From Clostridiales bacterium (GTDB lineage Bacteria; Bacillota; Dehalobacteriia; UBA4068), in assembly GCA_009783495.1 (NCBI GenBank), contig WRDJ01000010.1, positions 1-9,113 on the forward strand: a DNA stretch of 9,113 nucleotides, in the 5' to 3' direction. The position numbers and the translations under genes were made by a program. Numbering within the stretch: position 1 is the stretch's first letter; each line of letters opens with the position of its first letter. Below, piece after piece: positions 1 to 5,214 of the stretch. A model generated the notes under the pieces. That model had not been told where the DNA came from and searched no databases. It saw only the letters and a program-made list of their open reading frames with translations.

Positions 1-116
1 TACCAACGTGTACACTCCGCTGCTCGGCCTTGGCGCTTCGAGGACTGCTTGCTGCTTTTAGCTCCTCGCGCGCGTCGGCAACATAAGCGGCGCATTACGG
101 GGCCAACGCGATCCTC

Positions 117-136
117 GGCGTACATCGCGGTACGCC
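117..136. repeat. Perfect 7-bp inverted repeat (intergenic hairpin)
   Basis: GGCGTAC at 117-123 is the exact reverse complement of GTACGCC at 130-136, with the 6-base loop ATCGCG. There is no T-tract after it, so it is not an intrinsic terminator. Its place in a non-coding stretch beside another repeat-like segment suggests part of a dispersed palindromic intergenic element. That is inference, because only one copy is in the window. Confidence 0.45.
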
Positions 137-271
137 TGTGGTTGCGTCTCGCGGCTTCCTTGTATTGCTTGCTTCTCTTGCTTCCGCGTTAGACTTGAAC
201 TGCTTTTTGCGCTTCCATTTAGAAGAAGGTGCTTGTTATTACCCGCAACCGAAGAAGCTCAAAGCAAAGGA

Positions 272-300
272 ACAGATTTTTCGTTGCGCTCAGAATGACA
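272..300. repeat. Intergenic repeat of the TTGCGCTCAGAATGACA type
   Basis: The segment ends in TTGCGCTCAGAATGACA. From memory, very similar segments recur many times between genes in assorted bacterial genomes, and in one frame they give spurious peptides ending in AQND. Here that frame reads FRCAQND. The segment therefore looks like a dispersed non-coding repeat, not a gene end. No second copy lies in this window, so the call rests on recognition of the motif alone. Confidence 0.4.
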
Positions 301-351
301 ACGCCAACGTGTTTTTCGACAAAAAAACAGCAAAAAACGCAAGAAAACGGT

Positions 352-361
352 AAAGGAAGGG
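352..361 (+). promoter_or_regulatory. Ribosome-binding site of the nucleoside kinase gene
   Basis: A purine-rich AAAGGAAGGG ends six bases before the ATG at 368. This supports that ATG as the start of the kinase. Confidence 0.7.
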
Positions 362-367
362 AACAAA

Positions 368-2029
368 ATGGCAAATCCAACCGTCAATATTACAGCCGGG
401 GAAGAAACCCATGCCGTGGAACTCGGCAGCACGCTCTATCAGATCCTGGAGGTCATCCCCAGGCGGCCCATAGAGCCTGTCGCCGCCATCGTCAACGGGA
501 ATATGCAGGAGCTTTCCTATCGCATCTATTCCGACAGCCAGGTCGTCTGGCAGGATTATACCACCGCTTCCGGCAACCGCCTTTATAAGCGCAGCGTGGT
601 GTTCCTGCTGCTCATCGCGGCGGCCAACCTTTTCCCGCGACACAGGCTGAAGGTCTCCCATTCGCTGGATAACGGCAGCTATTGCTTCCTGCAGGGGCCG
701 GAAAAAACCGGCGCGCAGGAGATCGCCGCGCTGGAAGCGGAGATGCGGCGGCTAGTCGCGCTGGACTTGCCCATCGCAGACAGTCTTCTCACCAAGGAGG
801 ACATGGTGAACTTCTTCCGCTCACAGGGCAAGGAGCAAAAGGCAGAGCTGCCGGAACGCCGCAAATCCTCCACCACTCATCTTTACAGCTGCCAGGGCGT
901 CAGTGAATATCTCTTCGGACATATGGCCCCGCGCACCGGGCTTTTGCACAATTTCGAGCTCATCCTCTTCGACGAGGGCTTTGTGCTGCGCCTGCCCATC
1001 CAGAAGGACATAGGCTTCAAAGAGGCGGCCTTCATGGAACCGCGCCGCTTGCAGGCCATCCTCAAGGAAAGCCGCCGCTGGGTGGAAAAACTGGGCGTGG
1101 CCAATATCACCGATCTCAACCGTTTGACGGAAAGAGGCAAGATGACGGAGCTGATCCTGATCAATGAGGCCCTGCACGCCAGGGAACTCACCAAGATCTC
1201 CGACGGCGTATATTCCCGCTTCCCTCAGACGCGCCTGGTGTTGGTGGCCGGGCCTTCCTCTTCCGGCAAGACCACCTTCACGCAGAGGCTGGCCATCCAT
1301 TTCCGCGCCTTGGGCTTGCGCCCCTTAACCATCTCTTTAGACGATTATTTCTTAAACCGCGACCAGACCCCGCTTGACCATCAGGGCGAGAAGGATTACG
1401 AAAGCCTGCAGGCCCTCGACCTCAAGCTGTTCAACCAGCAGCTCAAGGCCCTGATGAAAGGGAAGGAGGTTCGTCTGCCCCGTTATGATTTCATCACCGG
1501 AAGGAGTTCGCGGCAGGCGGAAGCCTGCCGCCTCGACGACGACCAGCTGATCATCGTGGAAGGCATCCACGCCATCAACGAGGAACTGACTTCCGGCATT
1601 TCGGAAGAGAACAAATGCAAGGTCTATGTCAGCGCCCTCACCCAGCTCAGCTTCGACGATTATACGCCCATCGCCTCTTCCGATAACCGGCTCTTCCGCC
1701 GCATGGTGCGGGATATGCAGTTCCGCGGCTCTTCCCCGGAACAGACCATCCTGCGCTGGGGCTCGGTGCGCCGGGGAGAATTCGCCAATATCTTCCCCTA
1801 TCAAGAGCAGGCGGATTATTTCTTTAATTCCGCCCTTTCCTATGAGCTTTCCGTGCTGCGCCCTTTCATAGAGGGGCCGCTCTCCCGCATTGGCGCGGAT
1901 TCCCCGGCCTTCACGGAGGCCAAACGGCTGCGTCAGCTTATCGAATATTTCGAGCCCGTCGAGCCGCTCTGCATCCCGCTTGATTCCATCTTGCAGGAGT
2001 TTTTGGGCAAGAGCTGTTTCTTCACTTGA
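368..2029 (+). CDS. TGS-domain nucleoside kinase (uridine kinase / phosphoribulokinase family)
   Basis: Predicted cytoplasmic ATP-dependent kinase of 553 residues, probably phosphorylating uridine or another nucleoside; the exact substrate is not visible. Residues 1-65 resemble a TGS domain. Residues 70-250 resemble the second additional domain of threonyl-tRNA synthetase, with an RSVVFLLLIAAANLFP stretch and a conserved HNFELILFDEGFVLRLP segment. The C-terminal half is a P-loop kinase: Walker A GPSSSGKTTF at 295-304, the substrate-side SLDDYF at 323-328, LPRYDF at 370-375 and VEGIHAIN at 397-404. This synthetase-like plus uridine-kinase fusion of about 550 residues is a known Firmicutes family. 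The ATG at 368 has a good ribosome-binding site and begins directly at the TGS domain. No terminator separates it from the stalk-domain gene 82 bases downstream, so co-transcription is likely although the functions look unrelated. Confidence 0.9.
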   Translation: MANPTVNITAGEETHAVELGSTLYQILEVIPRRPIEPVAAIVNGNMQELSYRIYSDSQVVWQDYTTASGNRLYKRSVVFLLLIAAANLFPRHRLKVSHSLDNGSYCFLQGPEKTGAQEIAALEAEMRRLVALDLPIADSLLTKEDMVNFFRSQGKEQKAELPERRKSSTTHLYSCQGVSEYLFGHMAPRTGLLHNFELILFDEGFVLRLPIQKDIGFKEAAFMEPRRLQAILKESRRWVEKLGVANITDLNRLTERGKMTELILINEALHARELTKISDGVYSRFPQTRLVLVAGPSSSGKTTFTQRLAIHFRALGLRPLTISLDDYFLNRDQTPLDHQGEKDYESLQALDLKLFNQQLKALMKGKEVRLPRYDFITGRSSRQAEACRLDDDQLIIVEGIHAINEELTSGISEENKCKVYVSALTQLSFDDYTPIASSDNRLFRRMVRDMQFRGSSPEQTILRWGSVRRGEFANIFPYQEQADYFFNSALSYELSVLRPFIEGPLSRIGADSPAFTEAKRLRQLIEYFEPVEPLCIPLDSILQEFLGKSCFFT

Positions 2030-2062
2030 AAATAAAAGCGTAAAAAAAAGGAGAATGTTCGT

Positions 2063-2098
2063 ATGCGTCGAATATATACAAATCTATGCCTTATTTGA
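2063..2098 (+). CDS. 11-codon leader minigene duplicating the start of the next gene
   Basis: ATG at 2063 opens an 11-codon frame, MRRIYTNLCLI, ending in TGA at 2096-2098. AAGGAG at 2048-2053 lies nine bases upstream, a workable spacing. The next gene, whose ATG is 48 bases downstream, begins MRRIYIIQGLMI, and the DNA around the two starts is similar (GTATGCGTCGAATATATA against GTATGCGGCGGATATATA). The TGA shares its last base with the AAGGAGG of the downstream gene, an arrangement that suits translational coupling. It may be a working leader peptide or simply the broken remnant of a duplicated initiation region. Nothing shows that it is translated. Confidence 0.4.
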   Translation: MRRIYTNLCLI

Positions 2099-2104
2099 AG
2101 GAGG
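2098..2104 (+). promoter_or_regulatory. Ribosome-binding site of the stalk-domain gene
   Basis: A consensus AAGGAGG sits six bases before the ATG at 2111 and overlaps the stop codon of the upstream minigene. It decides in favour of 2111 over the upstream duplicate ATG at 2063. Confidence 0.75.
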
Positions 2105-2110
2105 ATTTGT

Positions 2111-2719
2111 ATGCGGCGGATATATATTATTCAGGGGCTGATGATCGCCTTGTTGGCGGGGTTTTTTTTCGGCTTCGGTTCGTTTAAGCTTTCCGTGGCC
2201 TCGCCCGGAGACAGCTCCGACCCCCTTGTGACCGCAGCCTGGGTGGACTGGTATGTCAACGGGGAATTCAGCCCTTTGGAAAACACGGCCAAGCAGGCAC
2301 GGCAGGATTTTGAAAAGTTCAAAAGCAGGAAGCATCTGGTTTTGTTCTGGGGCTGCGAAAAGGCCTGGGTCAACGGTTTTGAAGAGCTCCTCGACGCGGC
2401 CCCTTACGCGCCGGAGGGGCATACCTATGTGCCGGTGCGCTTCATCGCGGAAAACCTTGACTTCACGGTGGAATGGTATCCGGAACAGATGCTCGTCGTT
2501 TGCAAAGCCCCCATGCAGACAATCGCCATGCAGATCGGCAGCACCATTGCCAGCGTGCAGGGCCCGCGCGACCTGGTGGCGAGGGAGGTCAGCCTTCCCG
2601 CCGCCCCTTATATCGCAAACAACCGCACCATGGTGCCGCTGCGTTTCATCAGCGAATATTTCGGCTGCCAGGTGCTGTGGGACGGAGATCTTCTTCGCAT
2701 TGACGTGATCAAAGAATAG
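2111..2719 (+). CDS. Secreted or membrane-anchored copper amine oxidase N-terminal (stalk) domain protein
   Basis: A 202-residue exported protein. Residues 1-30 are MRR followed by a hydrophobic stretch, a signal peptide or single anchor. Next comes SDPLVTAAWVDWYV (36-49), which resembles a segment I have seen in other small exported Firmicutes proteins. Two stalk-type motifs follow: HTYVPVRFIAENLDFTVEW at 104-122 and NNRTMVPLRFISEYFGCQVLW at 170-190. Both match the pattern in which a turn, VPxRFIxE and a V-x-W strand recur. Despite the family name, such domains are non-catalytic and found in bacterial envelope proteins, probably as binding or spacer modules. There is no amine oxidase catalytic domain and no copper site to point to. 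It ends ten bases before the LCP gene, so the two are surely co-transcribed. A cell-wall or envelope role is inferred from the neighbours. Confidence 0.8.
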   Translation: MRRIYIIQGLMIALLAGFFFGFGSFKLSVASPGDSSDPLVTAAWVDWYVNGEFSPLENTAKQARQDFEKFKSRKHLVLFWGCEKAWVNGFEELLDAAPYAPEGHTYVPVRFIAENLDFTVEWYPEQMLVVCKAPMQTIAMQIGSTIASVQGPRDLVAREVSLPAAPYIANNRTMVPLRFISEYFGCQVLWDGDLLRIDVIKE

Positions 2720-2729
2720 AGGTGCATTG

Positions 2730-3887
2730 ATGTCTGAAAACATAGAGGGGGGCCTCCCGGGAGGCGGAACGGACGGGCAGGAAAAGAAACCGGGCTATTT
2801 GCGCGGCCTTTCCGGGGCGAAAAAATATTGCTGGGGCTTGGTCGCCGTTTTTGTGGTGTTCTGGGCTTTTTATCTCGGCTTTGCCGTTTCCGCCGCCATC
2901 TTGCCCGAACAGGAATGGGTGGTCACCGCCAAGGACATCGTCTGGACGCTGCCCGATGATACTTTGCCGCCGCCGCCCAAGGAGCTTGAGGGGACGATCG
3001 TCTTTTTGCTCACCGGCAGCGATCAAAGGGCCGGTTCCGCTTACTCCGGCAACGCCGACACGATCATTGTAGCCTTTTTGAACGTGGACAACAAAGAACT
3101 CAAGCTGCTTTCACTGCCGCGGGATACCTATGTTTACAGGCCCGGCCTGCCCAGCAACGGCAAGATAAACACCACCTTCGCCAACGGGGTCAACGAAAAA
3201 GCCTCGGCCGAGCTGCTCAAGAAATCCACCGAGCTGCTCTTGGGCGTCAAGATAGATTATTATATTGACGTCCGTTTCTCCGGCTTCGTACAGATGATTG
3301 ACGCCATCGGCGGCATATATCTCGACGTCGAGTTGGATATGTTTCACATCGGCGACGACGGCGAAGTGGATATTGACTTAAAAATCGGCAAAAACCAGCT
3401 TTTAAACGGCGCGCAGGCCTTGGGCTATGTGCGTTTCCGGGAGTATCCTTCCGGAATGGCCGATCTTGAACGCATCTCCCATCAGCAGGAATTCATCAAG
3501 CAACTCGCCAAGCAGTCGCTGCGCATTTCCAATCTTACCAAAACGCCGCAGCTCATCAATATTTTGATCAAAAACGTCAATACCGATCTGCCGTCGCCGC
3601 TGACCTCGAACGTGCTCTTTGAGATCATTGACGTCTTTCTGTCCCATGATTTCGCGGGCGTGGAAGGCTTCCTGCTGCCGGGGCGCTTTTCGACAGACGG
3701 CAGGTATTGGCTGGTGGACGAAAATGCGCTGAGGGCGAATCTCGTCAAGATTACCGGCTGGGCCGAGGAAGATTTTGATATTCGCATCCCGGAGCAGGTT
3801 GCTCCGAACCCGGTGCCTCACGGCGGCCTTAAAATTTCGCCCTGGCCCATCAATCCGGTGCCTGAGGACGGTTCGCCGTTGGGATGA
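2730..3887 (+). CDS. LytR-CpsA-Psr (LCP) family cell-wall polymer ligase
   Basis: A 385-residue membrane protein with an extracellular LCP domain. LCP enzymes transfer wall polymers (teichoic acids, secondary wall or capsular glycans) from undecaprenyl pyrophosphate carriers onto peptidoglycan. Residues 1-32 are a Gly/Lys-rich cytoplasmic tail, about 33-58 a single membrane helix, and about 88-265 the LCP domain. Family hallmarks are TGSDQR (95-100), NADTIIVAFLN (108-118), LSLPRDTYV (127-135), KINTTFANG (145-153) and YVRFREY followed by ADLERISHQQEF (233-255). The Asp and Arg residues expected to bind pyrophosphate lie in these motifs: D98, D110, R131, R235 and D245. The C-terminal tail from 354 is proline-rich. 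I chose the ATG at 2730 over the adjoining TTG at 2727. AGGTG just after the upstream stop is the ribosome-binding site. A strong terminator follows. Confidence 0.92.
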   Translation: MSENIEGGLPGGGTDGQEKKPGYLRGLSGAKKYCWGLVAVFVVFWAFYLGFAVSAAILPEQEWVVTAKDIVWTLPDDTLPPPPKELEGTIVFLLTGSDQRAGSAYSGNADTIIVAFLNVDNKELKLLSLPRDTYVYRPGLPSNGKINTTFANGVNEKASAELLKKSTELLLGVKIDYYIDVRFSGFVQMIDAIGGIYLDVELDMFHIGDDGEVDIDLKIGKNQLLNGAQALGYVRFREYPSGMADLERISHQQEFIKQLAKQSLRISNLTKTPQLINILIKNVNTDLPSPLTSNVLFEIIDVFLSHDFAGVEGFLLPGRFSTDGRYWLVDENALRANLVKITGWAEEDFDIRIPEQVAPNPVPHGGLKISPWPINPVPEDGSPLG

Positions 3888-3926
3888 GAGGCTCTTCTAT
3901 CCCCTTGTTTTGTTCTTTTTACATCC

Positions 3927-3963
3927 GCTCTTATGGCATGCCGCCATAAGAGCTTTTTATTTT
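3927..3963 (+). terminator. Rho-independent terminator after the LCP gene
   Basis: GCTCTTATGGC at 3927-3937 pairs perfectly with GCCATAAGAGC at 3943-3953, an 11-bp stem with a 5-base loop. It is followed at once by a T-rich tract (TTTTTATTTT, 3954-3963). It lies 39 bases after the LCP stop and closes the kinase-stalk-LCP unit. Confidence 0.92.
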
Positions 3964-3983
3964 GTATAAAAACAAAAAAGGCG

Positions 3984-4011
3984 TTGTTTTTTGTTTTTTT
4001 TCTGGTATAAT
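3984..4011 (+). promoter_or_regulatory. Sigma-A type promoter of the TagA-like gene
   Basis: TTGTTT at 3984-3989 and a perfect TATAAT at 4006-4011 are separated by 16 bases. The TGG before the -10 box makes it an extended -10 (TGnTATAAT). Transcription should start near 4018, giving a leader of about 85 bases before the TTG at 4103. The promoter begins only about 20 bases after the terminator T-tract, so the glycosyltransferase gene is likely independently transcribed. Confidence 0.8.
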
Positions 4012-4019
4012 GAAAATTC

Positions 4020-4039
4020 AAGGGTGCGAAAACCCTTTT
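4020..4039 (+). promoter_or_regulatory. Hairpin at the 5' end of the tagA-like mRNA
   Basis: AAGGGT at 4020-4025 pairs with ACCCTT at 4032-4037 around the loop GCGAAA. The predicted transcript starts at about 4018, so the stem would sit at the extreme 5' end, where such stems can protect mRNA from decay. A short T-run (4036-4039) follows, so weak attenuation is possible but less likely because the stem is only six pairs. Confidence 0.35.
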
Positions 4040-4102
4040 GCGCATAAAAAACAGGCAATAAAACAAAAATTTTTAAAAAACCTCTTGAAAAGGAAAAGAA
4101 AA

Positions 4103-4870
4103 TTGTTTAAAATATTAGGGGCGAAAATCGACAACGTGGATATGGTGGAAGCCCTTTTGCGCTTGCAGCCCTTCATCGGCAAAGGAGAAGCGCGTCAGAC
4201 GGTCACGCTCAACGCCGAGATGCTTTACCGGGCGCAAAAAAACGGGGAGTTGCTGCGCATCATCAACGGGGCAGACTTGGTCACGGCCGACGGCGTGGGA
4301 ATCGTCTGGGCCGCGCGCGTTTTGGGGGCGCCGCTTAAAGGGCGGGTCACCGGCATAGACCTGATGAAGGAGCTTTGCCGCCAGGCCGCTGGGAACAACT
4401 GGAAGGTTTTTCTTCTGGGCGGGGAGCCGGGCGTGGCCGAGCAGGCCGCGCAAAAGCTCAAGCGGGAACTGGCCGGCCTTGGCGTTGCCGGAACATATCA
4501 CGGCTTCTTTTCCGGGGAAGAGTGGGGCGAAGAAAGGGTTCTGGCGCAGATCGGGGCCGCCCGCCCGCAGATTCTTTTTGTGGGTATGGGCTCTCCCATG
4601 CAGGAATATTGGATCAGCGAGAACAAGGCCCGGCTGGCCTGCGACATCGTTCTCGGCGTGGGCGGCAGCTTTGACGTGATTTCCGGCAGGGTCATGCGCG
4701 CGCCCGTTCTTTGGCAAAAGCTGCGCCTGGAGTGGCTGTGGCGGGCCGTCGTGCAGCCAAGGCGCATCCCGCGGCTTTTCATCCTGCCGCTTTTTGTCTG
4801 GAAGGTTCTGCTTCACAAATGGCGCAAAGAAGCGGAGCTCCGCAAAAAAAACGGGGGAAGGCTGTTTTAG
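4103..4870 (+). CDS. WecG/TagA/CpsF family glycosyltransferase (GT26)
   Basis: A 255-residue enzyme of the family that adds N-acetylmannosamine (or a related sugar) to undecaprenyl-PP-GlcNAc, making the linkage unit of wall teichoic acid or a similar wall polymer on the cytoplasmic face of the membrane. Motifs: ILGAKIDNVDM at 4-14, TLNAEM at 35-40 (catalytic Thr region), NGADLVTADGVGIVWA at 55-70 (D63 as the likely catalytic Asp), GIDLM at 84-88, FLLGG at 103-107, FVGMGSPMQEYW at 159-170 and GVGGSFDVISG at 185-195. The basic and hydrophobic tail (208-240) matches the membrane-associating C-terminal appendage of TagA. I chose TTG at 4103 because AAAGGA lies just upstream and the family normally starts a few residues before ILGxxID. 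A longer frame back to 3962 runs through the promoter and terminator. Acceptor and donor are not proven by sequence. Confidence 0.9.
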   Translation: MFKILGAKIDNVDMVEALLRLQPFIGKGEARQTVTLNAEMLYRAQKNGELLRIINGADLVTADGVGIVWAARVLGAPLKGRVTGIDLMKELCRQAAGNNWKVFLLGGEPGVAEQAAQKLKRELAGLGVAGTYHGFFSGEEWGEERVLAQIGAARPQILFVGMGSPMQEYWISENKARLACDIVLGVGGSFDVISGRVMRAPVLWQKLRLEWLWRAVVQPRRIPRLFILPLFVWKVLLHKWRKEAELRKKNGGRLF

Positions 4871-4960
4871 CTTTTGCTTTTTATAATTATTATTTATTAT
4901 AGGGAAGGAACAACAGGCGGGCCGGTTTTGAGCAGGCGTTTCCCGGTTGCGGAAAAGCGA

Positions 4961-4989
4961 AAAAAGTTTTTAAAAAAACAAAACTTTTT
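4961..4989 (+). terminator. Possible weak terminator after the tagA-like gene
   Basis: AAAAAGTTTT (4961-4970) pairs with AAAACTTTTT (4980-4989) around a 9-base loop. The stem has only one G-C pair, and the T-run is inside the stem, followed by another T-run at 4996-5000. It lies 90 bases after the glycosyltransferase stop. It may end that transcript, but its stability is doubtful. Confidence 0.3.
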
Positions 4990-5094
4990 GCAAGATTTTT
5001 CGTTTGTTATTTGTATTTATATACGAGCAGCCTTTCCCGCTGATTTTCTGTGTTGTTTTCAAGGGGTTGGGGCCGTTTCGTTGTCTCAAAGTTT

Positions 5095-5115
5095 CTAAAG
5101 GAGGCTAGCCTTTAG
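5095..5115 (+). repeat. Inverted repeat enclosing a decoy Shine-Dalgarno motif
   Basis: CTAAAGG at 5095-5101 pairs with CCTTTAG at 5109-5115, leaving AGGCTAG as loop. The inner GGCTAGCC is itself palindromic. The AAAGGAGG inside this element has no start codon after it, so it is a structural or decoy site and not a used ribosome-binding site. Confidence 0.45.
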
Positions 5116-5200
5116 ACCTTGGTAAAATTTGAGTTTTTGAAAGGAGGAGTCGCCGCTACACAGCTTTTTCCCAAGGTTTCCCTGTTTCAAAAATTTTTCT

Positions 5201-5208
5201 AAGGAGGT
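5201..5208 (+). promoter_or_regulatory. Ribosome-binding site of the SLH protein gene
   Basis: A perfect AAGGAGGT, complementary to the 16S rRNA tail, sits six bases before the GTG at 5215. It decides the start, because that GTG leads straight into a canonical signal peptide. Confidence 0.9.
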
Positions 5209-5214
5209 AAAAAA

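Larger units (their letters stand above)
1..367. other. Intergenic region without a convincing gene
   Basis: No reading frame here has a good start site, a recognisable family or codon use like the downstream genes. Frame 1 is open from the window edge to a stop near 190, but its Arg/Leu-rich translation resembles no protein I know, so I do not call a gene fragment. The stretch holds a 7-bp perfect hairpin (117-136), a short dispersed-repeat-like segment (272-300) and an A-rich segment leading into the kinase ribosome-binding site. A possible promoter is TTGAAC at 195-200 with a weak TTTAGA 17 bases downstream. It is too poor to call. Confidence 0.6.
4871..5214 (+). promoter_or_regulatory. 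Long intergenic/leader region before the SLH gene
   Basis: This 344-base stretch holds no convincing gene. It starts with an A/T-rich segment (4880-4901) and an A/T-rich inverted repeat (4961-4989). TTGCAA at 4988-4993 with TTGTAT 17 bases on is a poor promoter candidate, and TATATA at 5018-5023 has no good partner, so I do not assign the promoter. The second half has three AGGAGG motifs (5099-5104, 5142-5147, 5202-5207), only the last of which precedes a start codon, and several inverted repeats. Long structured leaders are common on highly expressed S-layer mRNAs. Confidence 0.5.

Noticed and set aside
3..312. Nine-base direct repeat CCAACGTGT at 3-11 and 304-312, as a target-site duplication of a small mobile element
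   Set aside because: No terminal inverted repeats adjoin the two copies, and one 9-base match in a few hundred bases is not unlikely by chance.
138..353. A 71-codon + strand frame upstream of the kinase
   Set aside because: It has no ribosome-binding site, an improbable composition, and it contains the FRCAQND peptide typical of spurious frames over an intergenic repeat.
2055..2141. Alternative 28-codon frame starting at ATG 2055
   Set aside because: AAGGAG ends only one base before this ATG, too close to work well, whereas it is well placed for the ATG at 2063, which also shares MRRIY with the real gene.
3962..4102. N-terminal extension of the TagA-like protein back to a TTG at 3962
   Set aside because: It would start in the terminator T-tract and run through the TATAAT box and the transcript start. 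The added Lys-rich residues are not part of the family. TTG at 4103 has a ribosome-binding site and the right position.
4874..5098. A 74-codon + strand frame between the glycosyltransferase and SLH genes
   Set aside because: There is no ribosome-binding site, and it has low-complexity Ile/Tyr and Lys/Phe-rich composition from A/T-rich DNA and no recognisable domain.
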